NCBI GenBank assembly: GCA_947475165.1
Contig: CANJLD010000004.1
Span: 122,824-186,823, forward strand
Length of the DNA stretch: 64,000 nucleotides
Direction: 5' to 3'
From: Bacteroidota bacterium
Lineage (GTDB): Bacteria > Bacteroidota > Bacteroidia > Chitinophagales > LD1
Shown piece by piece: positions 27,176-36,397 of the stretch; position 1 is the stretch's first letter; each line of letters begins with the position of its first letter. Below the pieces are notes generated by a model that was not told the origin of the DNA, made no database searches, and saw only the letters and a program-made list of their open reading frames with translations. The position numbers and the translations under genes were made by a program.

Positions 27176-28504
27176 ATGCAAAAGAATTTTCTCTTGGTAG
27201 TTTTAGTTATGGTGTCTGTTTTGGCATCTGCCCAGCAAAATTTTAAAATGAGTTTGAGCGAAGCCATTGATTACGCTATTCAAAATCAACCGGCTTTTCA
27301 AAACTATAAAGTAGACCAGCAGATTGTTTCGGCAAAACAATTAGAGTCAACGGCTAAGTATCTTCCTAAGCTAAATGGCAATGTAGACTTCCGCGATAAC
27401 CTAAAGCTGGGGCAAATTGCTTTGAAGTTTCCAAACCCTGTTACCGGTGTGGATGAAGAAAAGACGATTCAACAAGGAACTAAATATTCTGCCACTGCCG
27501 GTGTAGATTTGGTGCAACCGGTGCTGGATATGGCGGCAGTTACCGATATGAAATATTCGAAACAGCAGAAAACGCTTTCGGCTTTGCAGGTGCAACAGGC
27601 AACTATTGATTTAAAAGTTAGTGTTTCGCGCGCCTATTTTCTTGCCTTGCTGAACGCAGAGCGCGTGAAGAAAGCGCAGAAAAGCGTAGAGCGATTTCAG
27701 AAAGCGTATGACGATACGAAAGTGAAATACGATAATCAGAATGCGTTGAAGAGCGAGCTGAACCGGTCGTATCTGAATCTATCGAACGCTAAATACCAGT
27801 TGAAGATTTCGCAGGATTCGGTAAAGACATCGCGCGTTAACCTGGGGCAGATTATCGGATTGCCTATTGATGCGCAATTGGAATTGAGCGATGCCCTACT
27901 GGTAGATGTAAAAACTGATGTGCTGCCGGAGTATCCCGATTTTAAGAGTGCCGAACTAAGCCGTGTGGAGTTGAAAGCAGAAACTATGAATCAGAATTTG
28001 AATAAACTTCAACTGCAAAAAATAAACATGCAGTATGTGCCTACCATGAACGGCTACGGCTACATTGGCGGGCAGGGGCTCGACAACAAAAACATTTTTA
28101 CAAAAGATAAATGGTTCTGGTCGTCATACATTGGTTTAAAACTCACCGTTCCTATTTTCGATGGCTTGCAGAAAGTTTCGCTGGCTAATCAGCAGAAGTT
28201 GGTTATTCGCAAAAACGAAAACAACCTTGCCACCATTCGCAACAACATCAATTACCAATTGCAAACTTCGCTGGTCAACTACGCCAATGCTTCTACCAAT
28301 CTGCAACTGATTAAAGAAAACGTTGGCCTTGCCGAAGAGGTGGTGCGCGATGTAAATGTGCGCTACGCTAATTCGGTAGCCACTTACCAGGAAGTGATTG
28401 ATGCCGAGAATACTTTGAAGGAAACGGAATTCAATTATCTGCAATCACTTTATGTTTTTCTGCTTGCCGAACTGGATTGGAAGAAGGCGAACGGGAAATT
28501 GTAA
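27176..28504 (+). CDS. TolC-family outer membrane efflux protein
   Basis: A 442-residue protein with signal peptide (MQKNFLLVVLVMVSVLASAQ) and the duplicated OEP domain: MSLSEAIDYAIQNQPAFQNYKV at the start of the first half and a second-half coiled coil ending AEEVVRDVNVRYANSVATYQEVIDAENTLKETE. It forms the outer-membrane duct of the preceding exporter. What is exported is not visible. The frame is open from 27140, but the signal peptide starts at the ATG at 27176. Confidence 0.92.
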   Translation: MQKNFLLVVLVMVSVLASAQQNFKMSLSEAIDYAIQNQPAFQNYKVDQQIVSAKQLESTAKYLPKLNGNVDFRDNLKLGQIALKFPNPVTGVDEEKTIQQGTKYSATAGVDLVQPVLDMAAVTDMKYSKQQKTLSALQVQQATIDLKVSVSRAYFLALLNAERVKKAQKSVERFQKAYDDTKVKYDNQNALKSELNRSYLNLSNAKYQLKISQDSVKTSRVNLGQIIGLPIDAQLELSDALLVDVKTDVLPEYPDFKSAELSRVELKAETMNQNLNKLQLQKINMQYVPTMNGYGYIGGQGLDNKNIFTKDKWFWSSYIGLKLTVPIFDGLQKVSLANQQKLVIRKNENNLATIRNNINYQLQTSLVNYANASTNLQLIKENVGLAEEVVRDVNVRYANSVATYQEVIDAENTLKETEFNYLQSLYVFLLAELDWKKANGKL

Positions 28505-28521
28505 ATGCTCTTGCAGAGTCA

Positions 28522-28582
28522 TTCCGCAATTGCGCGGAACCTCTCCGCAGTAGCGCGGAGTCACTCCGCAATTGTGCGGAAT
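28522..28582. repeat. Three tandem palindromes, 21-bp period
   Basis: TTCCGCAATTGCGCGGAA (28522-28539), CTCCGCAGTAGCGCGGAG (28543-28560) and CTCCGCAATTGTGCGGAA (28564-28581) are each near-perfect palindromes spaced exactly 21 bp. They follow the exporter operon and could act as terminator, binding array or mobile repeat. The rest of the gap to 28668 holds nothing recognisable. Confidence 0.8.
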
Positions 28583-28668
28583 CGGGTCAAATGGCTACTT
28601 TTTATGTAAAAAGTCTGATTTTTGGCCAAAATGAAGGTTTTTCTAAGTTTTAGAAAATGGCAAGTAAA

Positions 28669-29358
28669 TTATTCCTCTCCAAACTTCTGCTTAACCAGCT
28701 TCATAAACATGCGAACAGACTGCGAGGATTCATCCCAAAAATAATTGGTATGCAGTTCTGCTTTAATAAAAGCTTCGGCTTCGGCATAATCGGCTACCGA
28801 ATCAATATGGTGGATGGCGGCAGAAAAGGCTTCGCTGTTTCCTTTAAACAATTCGTTGAGCAGAATAAACTTCTTGTTCAAATCAATTAAGTCTTTCAGC
28901 GGCTTGGTAGAAAGCTTGCGGTGGACTTCTTTAGAGCCGGTCTTAACTTTTTCGTTCAGCGATGAAACAGATTCCACCGATTCATTAATAGAAGATTTTG
29001 AAACCGTTTCCTTTTGTTTTACTTCCGCTTTTACCACCGGTTCTTCTTTCTTTTGTTTCACCGGTTCAACTATTGTTGGTGTTGCTTCCAATAACGCCTT
29101 TTCCTTTTTCACCACCGGTTCTTCGTTCAATAAAATATTTTGATTCGGGTTTAGTGTTCGTTTAGTAACTGTAACTGCGGGTTTTACTTCCTGCTTTCCA
29201 TTGCTGGTGTTATCATCGGTAATACTCATGTCACTTACTACATCATATAAATCGCGCAAATGCTGTTTCAGTAAATCAATTTCAAGCAGGCTTAAATTAT
29301 CAGCAGTAGCAAGGCGATTAACTTTTTCTAATAATTCCGATATTTTTGACGGCTTCAT
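28669..29358 (-). CDS. Bacteroidota hypothetical protein with charged linker
   Basis: A 229-residue soluble protein with a helical N-terminal part (residues 1-50, ISELLEKVNRLATADNLSLLEID), a long low-complexity Lys/Glu/Val/Pro linker (about 55-150) and a compact C-terminal domain (about 155-229, KPLKDLIDLNKKFILLNELF...YFWDESSQSVRMFMKLVKQKF). The layout suggests an adaptor protein, but I know no function. It is transcribed towards the exporter operon and divergent from tdk. Confidence 0.65.
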   Translation of the reverse strand: MKPSKISELLEKVNRLATADNLSLLEIDLLKQHLRDLYDVVSDMSITDDNTSNGKQEVKPAVTVTKRTLNPNQNILLNEEPVVKKEKALLEATPTIVEPVKQKKEEPVVKAEVKQKETVSKSSINESVESVSSLNEKVKTGSKEVHRKLSTKPLKDLIDLNKKFILLNELFKGNSEAFSAAIHHIDSVADYAEAEAFIKAELHTNYFWDESSQSVRMFMKLVKQKFGEE

Positions 29359-29417
29359 AAATTGCTATTTAAAAACAAACGTAAAATAAATGGTTAAAGT
29401 GTGTGATTGATTTTATT

Positions 29418-29446
29418 AATCACCAATCACAAATCAACCAATCACC
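29418..29446. repeat. Heptanucleotide repeats in the tdk leader
   Basis: AATCACC, AATCACA and AATCAAC run at exact 7-bp period from 29418 to 29438; after a one-base slip another AATCACC occupies 29440-29446, six bases before the tdk ATG. Confidence 0.6.
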
Positions 29447-29451
29447 AACAC

Positions 29452-30018
29452 ATGTTTATAGAGCCGCTTAACGCAAGAGAGAAAAAAGGATGGATAGAAG
29501 TAGTGTGCGGTTCCATGTTCAGCGGCAAAACCGAAGAACTCATCCGCAGATTAAAGCGCGCGCAAATTGCCAACCGGAAAGTAGAGATATTCAAACCAAC
29601 CATTGACACCCGTTACGATGCGGTGAATGTAGTTTCGCACGATTCTAATTCTATCCGCTCCACACCGGTTACACATTCCGAAAATATTTTGCTGCTGGCA
29701 GATGGAATAGAAGTAGTAGGCATTGATGAAGCGCAGTTTCTGGATGCCGAACTGCCGAGCGTTTGCGAACAATTAGCCCAAAAAGGAACGCGTGTAATTA
29801 TAGCCGGGCTTGATATGGATTTTGAAGGCAAGCCTTTTGGGCCCATGCCGCAGTTGCTCTCCATTGCCGACTATATTACCAAGGTTCACGCTATCTGCAT
29901 GAAATGTGGAGACATTGCTCACTTCTCGTATCGCAAAACAGCCGATAAAGGCAAAATACTTTTAGGAGAGAAAGACAGCTACGAACCCCGTTGCAGAACT
30001 TGCTATTACGAGCGGTAG
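29452..30018 (+). CDS. tdk: Thymidine kinase
   Basis: A 188-residue type II thymidine kinase for thymidine salvage. The P-loop is [16 protein letters not shown] (near residue 20), the Walker B/DEAQ equivalent is [11 protein letters not shown], and the lasso domain holds two cysteine pairs, CMKCG and CRTCYYE, for structural zinc. Substrate-binding [16 protein letters not shown] is intact. The ATG at 29452 follows a heptanucleotide repeat; the upstream in-frame extension encodes only that repeat. Confidence 0.96.
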   Translation: MFIEPLNAREKKGWIEVVCGSMFSGKTEELIRRLKRAQIANRKVEIFKPTIDTRYDAVNVVSHDSNSIRSTPVTHSENILLLADGIEVVGIDEAQFLDAELPSVCEQLAQKGTRVIIAGLDMDFEGKPFGPMPQLLSIADYITKVHAICMKCGDIAHFSYRKTADKGKILLGEKDSYEPRCRTCYYER

Positions 30019-30223
30019 AAGGCGCATATTTACAAGCGAAAGAAGGCTACTTACAACAAAGCCAAAAGCCGCCTTATTATCTTCACTTTATGCAATTGTC
30101 ACAAAACTGTCATATTTTTTGATTAACTCACTTTTTTGTGTTGATTTGCGCTCCTATTTCAAAAACAGAATTACTTTTACCAAACAATTATTTATTAAAC
30201 TAAACAAAATCAAAAACGGCACT

Positions 30224-32194
30224 ATGAAAAAGTTATTTACTCTTTTTTGCCTTGTAGCTTTGGTTGGTGCAGCATTTGCCCAAACAAACTACCGTCCGGT
30301 GGACGCTTCAGTAATTTCAAACCTGAAACCAGCTCCGCCAGTAACTAAAAAGGCAACCAACATCAGCTCGAGCAGAGCGGCTTCAACCAATTTACTCCTT
30401 GATTATGATGGAAACGATGACCAATATGCAACAGACAACGGTTACGTTTACAACAGATACATTTGGGGTTTGAACTCAAAGTTTAGCAACACCGATAACT
30501 TCAACTTGGACTACGCAGCTGTTTATTACGATACATTACAGTATGTTGATGTAAACAGTAACAACGCAATTACCTTTATTCCAGCTTCAAGTGCTACATT
30601 AACTTTAGATAGCTTTGATATCTTCTTTATTCACGACCACAAAACCGGTGTAAATAATTTCGATACAATTCATTTAACTGTGTTTAATACAAATGCAGCG
30701 GTAGTAACCGGATATTCAACACCGGCTGCAACTTTCACTACACCTGTTATTTGGGATACTGTGATTAGCACAAACTCTACTATTCCATTGAACGCTACTA
30801 ACTTTACCATTCTTACGTTCTTCCCGAATGTTTCTTTCCCACAAGGAGAGTCGTTTGGTATCCGTGTTGACTACAAAGCAGATACAGCTAACACGTTTAA
30901 TATTCTTGCAGGTATGCGCGATGAATGTGCTGATGCTTGCCAGGCAGAACTTTCTAAGGCGGGTAACAACTCAGCTTACTACCTGAATCTTACTCAAGAC
31001 GGAACTCCTCCATCTAACTTCTCTGGTTACTATGAGAACTTAGGAAACGGCAACGCCATTTTCTACGATTGCGACCAAAGCGGTGGTTACACCATTGGCG
31101 GCTGCGAGAATTTTGCTATTCAGAACATTGTAATGCCAGCGTATGTTACTGCAAACGTAAACTACGGTGCAGTTATCACAGCTGATTCATTAAAAGGTTG
31201 CCCTGGTGCAACTTTAAATTTGAATGCTAACGCCTTCGGTTCAAACAATACTCCATTTACTTATAACTGGGCAACTACCAACGGAACTATTACTGACCCA
31301 AGTGCTGCACAAACACAATTAGTTATTGGAAACAGCAATGCAGTTGTAACTGTAATTGTTACTGATGCAAACAGCATTACTACTACTGCTACTGTTAGCG
31401 TTGCTTCTAAAGGTATCACAGTTAACATAACTAACGCTAACCCGCTTACAATCAACTGCGGTGCTAACGCTACACTTATTACTAACTTAACGGGTTCAAG
31501 CTCTACTACAGGTAAAAATTATACTTGGAGCACAGGTGCTACCGGAACAGGAACTTCTACTATTCAAGTAAATACGCCCGGAACTTACCGTGTAACTGTT
31601 ACCAATAACTCAGGTTGTTCAGCAAGCGCATCTGTAGTTGTTCAATATCCTGGTGTTACCAATACCGTAAGCTTTACCAAACCTTCGCCACTTTGCGAAG
31701 ATGTGCCGCTAACCTTTACTAATACTACTGTTCAGTTGAACGGCTGGAGTTCTGTTTGGAGCTTTGGTGATAGTCAACAATCGTTTTTAACTAACGGAAC
31801 AAATACTTACCAAAACCCAGGTGTTTATACCGTTACTTTAACTGTAGATAGTGCTGGTTGCAGTTTCCCATACTCTTCAAGTGTTACTGTTTTAGCTGCT
31901 TCTAACGCTGCTTGTGTAAACGGTATCGAAGATGTTACTTTTGCAAATGCAATCAACTTATTGCCAAACCCAACTAACGGAAACGTAAGCGTAATGGTTA
32001 ATGGTGTTGAGAAAAACATCTCTATCAAGGTTTACAACGTTATTGGTTCAGAAGTTAAAACTTTCAACGCTTCTGATGTAAGTTCTACTTTCACTAAAAC
32101 TTTCGATTTCAGCGACCTTGCTAACGGAACTTACTTAGTGAAAATTCAATCTGCTGACAAAACTGCTATCAAGCGTTTAACTATCAGCAAGTAA
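30224..32194 (+). CDS. Secreted PKD-domain protein with T9SS type A sorting domain
   Basis: A 656-residue secreted protein: signal peptide MKKLFTLFCLVALVGAAFAQ, an N-terminal beta domain of unknown type, Ig/PKD-like domains (about 320-500, for example LTINCGANATLITNL and TWSTGATGTGTSTIQVNTPG), a PKD domain (about 500-570, VWSFGDSQQSFLTNG) and a C-terminal type IX sorting domain, INLLPNPTNGNVSVMVNG to the end KRLTISK. It is thus exported to the cell surface or medium. Codon usage is strikingly smooth and GCT/ACT-rich compared with neighbours, suggesting high expression. It ends in a strong terminator. Confidence 0.9.
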   Translation: MKKLFTLFCLVALVGAAFAQTNYRPVDASVISNLKPAPPVTKKATNISSSRAASTNLLLDYDGNDDQYATDNGYVYNRYIWGLNSKFSNTDNFNLDYAAVYYDTLQYVDVNSNNAITFIPASSATLTLDSFDIFFIHDHKTGVNNFDTIHLTVFNTNAAVVTGYSTPAATFTTPVIWDTVISTNSTIPLNATNFTILTFFPNVSFPQGESFGIRVDYKADTANTFNILAGMRDECADACQAELSKAGNNSAYYLNLTQDGTPPSNFSGYYENLGNGNAIFYDCDQSGGYTIGGCENFAIQNIVMPAYVTANVNYGAVITADSLKGCPGATLNLNANAFGSNNTPFTYNWATTNGTITDPSAAQTQLVIGNSNAVVTVIVTDANSITTTATVSVASKGITVNITNANPLTINCGANATLITNLTGSSSTTGKNYTWSTGATGTGTSTIQVNTPGTYRVTVTNNSGCSASASVVVQYPGVTNTVSFTKPSPLCEDVPLTFTNTTVQLNGWSSVWSFGDSQQSFLTNGTNTYQNPGVYTVTLTVDSAGCSFPYSSSVTVLAASNAACVNGIEDVTFANAINLLPNPTNGNVSVMVNGVEKNISIKVYNVIGSEVKTFNASDVSSTFTKTFDFSDLANGTYLVKIQSADKTAIKRLTISK

Positions 32195-32216
32195 TATTTT
32201 GAGTTAAAATTTTATA

Positions 32217-32242
32217 GAAAGCCTTCCAATTGGAAGGCTTTC
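32217..32242 (+). terminator. Intrinsic terminator
   Basis: GAAAGCCTTCC pairs with GGAAGGCTTTC around AATT and is followed by TTGTTTTT. Confidence 0.9.
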
Positions 32243-32289
32243 TTGTTTTTGGGCAGTTACCAATTAAATTCACCAGCTACTACTTTACA

Positions 32290-33173
32290 ATGCTCATGAA
32301 AAAACTTCTTCTGCTCTCTCTTCTATTCATTTCAATTGCGGCTTCGTCCGCACCAACCGGTGAAGATTCTACGGCAACACAAATAAGCATCCTTACATGG
32401 AACATAAAAATGCTGCCCCGTGGAGCCATGTTTTTACATCACCATCCTATATACGTGCGCGAATAATACCCGATGTATTGCTTAAGGAATCACCCGATGT
32501 CATTGTTTTTCAAGAATCGTATGACGGCAAGGCAGTGAGGATGCTTAGAAAAAAACTAAAGCCCGTTTACCCGTACACACAAGGCTTTCAAAACAGAAAA
32601 GTGATTACTTATAAACGGGCAGGAGGTGTATTAGTGTTCAGCAAATATCCGTTGAAGGAAATCGAAAGTATCCGGTATTCGTGGTTGGAAGGTATTGATA
32701 AATTAGCCAGAAAAGGGGCTTTGTTAATAGAAGTGCAGCATCCGGTAAAATCGTTTCAATTGCTCGGCACGCACATGGAAGCCGGTGGAAGCAGAGAGCT
32801 AAAAATTTCACAGTACAAAGAAGCTGGTGAGTTATTAAAACGTCACGAACAAACCGGTGTGCCGCAATTTGCATGCGGAGATTTTAATACTAAAAGAATA
32901 GACACTTTTCTTTATCCTAAACTGATAGACGCTTTGCAGGCAGAAGATGGTGAAATTTGCACCGACTTGAAATGCACGAGCGACCACTTGCTAAACGATA
33001 TGGATAGTTACAATCCTACCCGGAGAAATTTGATTGATTATGTTTTTGTAAAACTGAACGGAGTAATATTCAGGAATACTACGCGCAGCGTAATGCAGTG
33101 CGAAAAACAATGGAATAAAAAGCATAAAGACCTGTCCGACCACTTTGCAGTTATTCTGCGGACAAGTTTGTAG
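32290..33173 (+). pseudogene. Endonuclease/exonuclease/phosphatase family protein, frameshifted
   Basis: Two overlapping frames together make one EEP-superfamily protein. The first (from the ATG at 32290 or 32296) gives a signal peptide MKKLLLLSLLFISIAAS and the Mg-binding TWNIKMLPR, then stops after HHHPIYVRE. The second continues with RARIIPDVLLKE, VFQES (Mg-binding Glu), LLGTHMEAGG, CGDFNT and SDHFAVIL, all in EEP order. The break is at about 32445-32452; one missing base would restore a sphingomyelinase-like phosphodiesterase of about 290 residues. Either the gene is dead or the base was lost in sequencing. Confidence 0.8.
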
Positions 33174-33175
33174 TG

Positions 33176-33604
33176 CTACTTTTTGAACACCCAGTATTTT
33201 TGCAGGGTAAAATTGAAGCCAAGCGAAACAACGGCATCAATACATAAGCGGCTTAGTTTATAGTCTAGTTTAAAAAGTTCAGTAAGCAAATAGGTGCCTG
33301 AGCTTTTTAGTGCAATGCTCCCTATTACTACAAAAACAAATCTGCGCAATTGTCTTCGCTTAGAAACATCACGGTTTTTGAATGTCCAGTACCGGTTTAA
33401 AGAAAAGTTGATGACCGCCCCAAAGATTCCGCTGATAACAATAGACTTTGTATAATGCAAATGCCCGAATTCTGTGAGAATAATCATGAACGCATAATCG
33501 AACATGCCACCTACAAATGCCGAAAATTGTGCTTTGCCGAAAGTGTAAATAGAATGGCGAAGAGTGTTATCTGCAGAAGAATTATGCGCGGTTCTTTTTT
33601 GCAT
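33176..33604 (-). CDS. GtrA family membrane protein
   Basis: A 142-residue protein with four membrane helices and the GtrA features FSAFVGGMFDYAFMIIL, a central INFSLNRYWTFKN and a closing FTLQKYWVFKK. GtrA-like proteins are thought to flip polyprenyl-linked sugars or act in surface polysaccharide modification. Its start overlaps by 23 bases the 3' extension of the CDP-alcohol phosphatidyltransferase gene behind an in-frame stop, so the two genes form one operon. Only 2 bp separate its stop from that of the convergent EEP gene. Confidence 0.88.
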   Translation of the reverse strand: MQKRTAHNSSADNTLRHSIYTFGKAQFSAFVGGMFDYAFMIILTEFGHLHYTKSIVISGIFGAVINFSLNRYWTFKNRDVSKRRQLRRFVFVVIGSIALKSSGTYLLTELFKLDYKLSRLCIDAVVSLGFNFTLQKYWVFKK

Positions 33605-33704
33605 TTTCCTCTTTGTCGCGCATATCGCCTAATTTTAATACGTTCTTAAACTCAATAAAATCTATCACGGTTACTATACTTACTAAACCGCAGGCAAACA
33701 CAAC

Positions 33705-34274
33705 CTATACTCCAGGATAAAACATGGACGCTAACAACACTCCGCAAATACCAATGCGTAATTCGGTTGGTCCCAGCAAACCGCTGTCAATGGAATAGCT
33801 GCCAGTTATTTTGTATTTCATTAATGTCAAAATCATTATCCATGCGTAGCAGGCAATAAAAACAAAGGCTACAATTTTGTATTCATCGCTCAGGTAAAAG
33901 TAAAAGCCCAAACCCATCAACACAGTAGAAACCCAATCCATACACATGTCAAGCGCAAAGCCATACCACTTGCGAGGAATGTTGCGGTAATAGGCAATAC
34001 GACCATCAAGCGAGTCGCCAAACCATTGCAAGGCAAAACCAAAAATAGAAACAGCAAAAAAGTAAGGATTGCCCTTAGCTAGCCAAAACCCATAGAAGAT
34101 GATAATGCTTGCCAATAATGAAATAGCCGTAAGCATATCTGGCGAAATGAACGGGGGCATATAACGGCACAAGAACGCAATGGCTGCCTGCTCAGGTACG
34201 CGCAACAGGTTTGTTCTTTTTCTATCGGCTGAAATGCGTTTTGCGCTTTCGGTATGTTCTGAGTTTATTGACAT
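33705..34274 (-). CDS. CDP-alcohol phosphatidyltransferase family protein, cut by in-frame TAG
   Basis: A 189-residue membrane protein with the CDP-alcohol motif LDGRIAYYRNIPRKWYGF followed by ALDMCMD; this fits DGxxA..(x)..GxxxDxxxD, but the usual arginine after the alanine is tyrosine. The frame stops at a TAG (33707-33705). In the same frame, 40 more codons follow down to a TAA at 33584-33582, encoding VVFACGLVSIVTVIDFIEF and a charged tail, which look like the missing last membrane helix. The full protein would be about 230 residues. It is either truncated, newly interrupted, or a base error. Operon with gtrA. Confidence 0.75.
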   Translation of the reverse strand: MSINSEHTESAKRISADRKRTNLLRVPEQAAIAFLCRYMPPFISPDMLTAISLLASIIIFYGFWLAKGNPYFFAVSIFGFALQWFGDSLDGRIAYYRNIPRKWYGFALDMCMDWVSTVLMGLGFYFYLSDEYKIVAFVFIACYAWIMILTLMKYKITGSYSIDSGLLGPTELRIGICGVLLASMFYPGV

Positions 34275-34336
34275 TGCTTTGCGGTGGCAAATAAAGCATA
34301 ATCAAGACAAAGTTAAGGTAGGTTTAACAGAATGTT

Positions 34337-35305
34337 CTACCGCTGCTTTGCTGCTTCCATTACTTTGGCAACGGAAGGTAAATAGGCCTCCACCAAATTA
34401 GGTGCATAGTGCATAGAAGTATCTGCCCCGCAAACTCTGCGGATAGGAGCATCGAGATAATCGAAAGCATATCGCTGCACCTGGAAAGTAATTTCAGAAG
34501 CTATGGAAGTAAACGGCCAACTTTCGTCAACAATTACTAACCGGTTGGTTTTCTTAACTGAATTAATGATGGTTTCAATATCAAGCGGGCGAATGGTGCG
34601 AAGGTCAATTACTTCGGCACTTACTCCTTCCTTCTCTAATTCCTCAGCTGCCTTCAATGCCACCTTCATCATTTTGTTATAAGAAACAAGGGTTACATCA
34701 GTCCCTTCGCGCTTTACATCGCATTTACCAATCGGAATTAAATATTCTTCCTCCGGCACTTCACCCATATCGCTGTACATCATTTCGCTTTCAAAAAATA
34801 TAACAGGGTCGCTATCGCGAATGGCAGATTTCAATAAACCTTTAGCATCGTAAGGATTGGAAACAGAAACAACTTTTAAGCCGGGCACAGATGCCATCAT
34901 GTTGGTTAAATTCTGCGAGTGTGTAGCCCCTAACTGCCCCGCAGCACCTTGCGGACCTCTGAACACAATGGGACAACCAAACGCACCGGCACTTAACGGA
35001 AGTATTTTTGCTGCACCATTAATAATCTGGTCGAAAGCGAGTATGGCGAAGTTCCATGTCATGAACTCAATAATGGGGCGTGTGCCGTTCATAGCAGCAC
35101 CCACTCCAATTCCTGCAAAACCAAGTTCGGCAATAGGTGTATCAATTACGCGCTTTGCGCCAAACTCGGCTAACATTCCCTGGCTTACTTTATACGCACC
35201 ATCATATTCGGCTACTTCTTCGCCCATTAAAAACACCGAAGGGTCTAAGCGCATTTCTTCACTCATGGCTTCACGGAGGGCTTCACGAAATCTTATTTTT
35301 CTCAT
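34337..35305 (-). CDS. pdhB: Pyruvate dehydrogenase E1 component, beta subunit
   Basis: A 322-residue thiamine-diphosphate enzyme subunit. Signs: the start RFREALREAMSEEMRLDPSV, the cofactor-binding GEEVAEYDGAYKVSQGM, IDTPIAELGFAGIGVGAAM, the central PIVFRGPQGAAGQLGATHSQ, and the C-terminal swivel domain VVIDLRTIRPLD and VDESWPFTSIASEI. With the alpha subunit (not in the window) it decarboxylates pyruvate for acetyl-CoA formation. It is directly preceded by a tRNA gene with its own terminator. Confidence 0.95.
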   Translation of the reverse strand: MRKIRFREALREAMSEEMRLDPSVFLMGEEVAEYDGAYKVSQGMLAEFGAKRVIDTPIAELGFAGIGVGAAMNGTRPIIEFMTWNFAILAFDQIINGAAKILPLSAGAFGCPIVFRGPQGAAGQLGATHSQNLTNMMASVPGLKVVSVSNPYDAKGLLKSAIRDSDPVIFFESEMMYSDMGEVPEEEYLIPIGKCDVKREGTDVTLVSYNKMMKVALKAAEELEKEGVSAEVIDLRTIRPLDIETIINSVKKTNRLVIVDESWPFTSIASEITFQVQRYAFDYLDAPIRRVCGADTSMHYAPNLVEAYLPSVAKVMEAAKQR

Positions 35306-35333
35306 TCTTTCTGTTTTGAGCAGGTCAAAAATA

Positions 35334-35361
35334 AAAAAGGTCAGCAGTTGCTGACCTTTTT
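35334..35361 (-). terminator. Terminator of tRNA-His
   Basis: AAAAAGGTCAGCA and TGCTGACCTTTTT form a perfect 13-bp stem with a 2-base spacer. On the minus strand it follows the tRNA by about 13 bp and precedes pdhB, so it separates the two transcripts. Confidence 0.88.
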
Positions 35362-35373
35362 CGTTTTACTATG

Positions 35374-35448
35374 GGTGGCTTATGGGGCTCGAACCCACGA
35401 CCAGCGGTACCACAAACCGCTACTCTAACCAACTGAGCTAAAGCCACC
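35374..35448 (-). tRNA. tRNA-His (anticodon GTG)
   Basis: The minus strand folds into a full cloverleaf: acceptor arm GTGGCTT/AAGCCAC with the extra 5' G (position -1) opposite C73, as required for tRNA-His; D arm AGCTCAGTTGGTTAGAGT; anticodon arm GCGGT-TTGTGGT-ACCGC with anticodon GTG; T arm GTGGG-TTCGAGC-CCCAT. The encoded end is C73-CA, so the CCA tail must be completed after transcription. Confidence 0.96.
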
Positions 35449-35495
35449 GTGTTAACGCAAAAATAATCATCTGTAGCAGAATCTGAAACGGAAGG

Positions 35496-36281
35496 TCAAT
35501 TTTTCAATGGTTCAGTCTTCAATGTGATGATTCTTTCTGCACCGTTGAAGGGAGATTTTACCGGTTCACCTTTTTTATCGAACAACTCTAATTTTATTTT
35601 GTTGGCTCCCAACGGTAAGCCTTCAATAAAGTATGGCTGCCACTTGGTAAAAATAAATTCGGTACCGTTGATGGTAGCACGAACTTTATATCCTTTTTCA
35701 GAAAGCTCGCAATTCACTAAATAGAAGTCGAGCATTACGCGCTTCACTTCTTTTTCGCCAACGTATTCTCCTTTAGGGCGGCTGAAGAAGAGGTGTGCAC
35801 TTTTTTCATTGAAGTTATCTTTTGCATCTTTCCCTACATTGAACTCTTTTAAGATGTATGCCTTTTTATGTTTTAAGCTTTCGTGATAAGAGCGCGAAAG
35901 AAATGCGAGCAAAACATGATGACCGGACTTTACATCCTGAACTATTTGCGAATTATAAGAGGCGAAGTAAGGTGAATTGTCTAAAATGAAATGTATGTGC
36001 TGACCTTTCGCTGAGTTAGCACAGAGTTTTTGGTCAGCGTCTGGTGTTTGTGCGCCTAAGGTGTAGTTCTTTACTTCAAAGTTAAAGGTGTCTTTACCTT
36101 CGGCAATAGTTGCACCGGTTACCGGTGAGGAAAGATGAAGCTCCGCATCGGGAAAGTCTGCGGACTTATCGGCTGCATAAATTTTAATTCCGCCTTTTTC
36201 GAACAGGGGCTTACCGGTTTGAGCAAATACTGTTGTGGTGAGAACGGCAGCCAACAATAAGACAATGTAGTTTCTGTGCAT
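35496..36281 (-). CDS. Secreted hypothetical protein
   Basis: A 261-residue exported protein with signal peptide (MHRNYIVLLLAAVLTTTVFA). The body holds Ig-like strands: FPDAELHLSSPVTGATIAEG, a histidine-containing GQHIHFILDNSPYF, SGHHVLLAFLSRSYHESLK, and a second beta domain with IIEGLPLGANKIKLELFDKKG-like turns. It resembles secreted phosphopeptide-binding or copper-domain proteins of Bacteroidota only in broad layout. Function not known. It stands alone between tRNA-His and the flippase gene. Confidence 0.6.
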   Translation of the reverse strand: MHRNYIVLLLAAVLTTTVFAQTGKPLFEKGGIKIYAADKSADFPDAELHLSSPVTGATIAEGKDTFNFEVKNYTLGAQTPDADQKLCANSAKGQHIHFILDNSPYFASYNSQIVQDVKSGHHVLLAFLSRSYHESLKHKKAYILKEFNVGKDAKDNFNEKSAHLFFSRPKGEYVGEKEVKRVMLDFYLVNCELSEKGYKVRATINGTEFIFTKWQPYFIEGLPLGANKIKLELFDKKGEPVKSPFNGAERIITLKTEPLKN

Positions 36282-36350
36282 CTTTTTTAGAATTAGAATT
36301 CAAAGCTATCAATATTTCTACTTTTGAGTGTTGGCTTAACTTTATTTATT

Positions 36351-36369
36351 GCAGAGCCTCGCAATAACG
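36351..36369. repeat. Remnant of the GTCATTGCGAG repeat
   Basis: GCAGAGCCTCGCAATAACG matches one arm of the full copies (GCAGAGCCTCGCAATGACG) with one change. The other arm is missing. Confidence 0.65.
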
Positions 36370-36397
36370 TTTTGATTATTTAAACAAGAAACAGGCA

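Noticed and set aside
24219..28504. Heterocyst glycolipid exporter in the strict sense (DevBCA)
   Set aside because: The layout matches, but this subfamily is widespread and nothing here points to a glycolipid substrate.
28522..28582. Short CRISPR-like array
   Set aside because: Only three units, no spacers of useful length (3 bp between palindromes) and no cas genes in the window.
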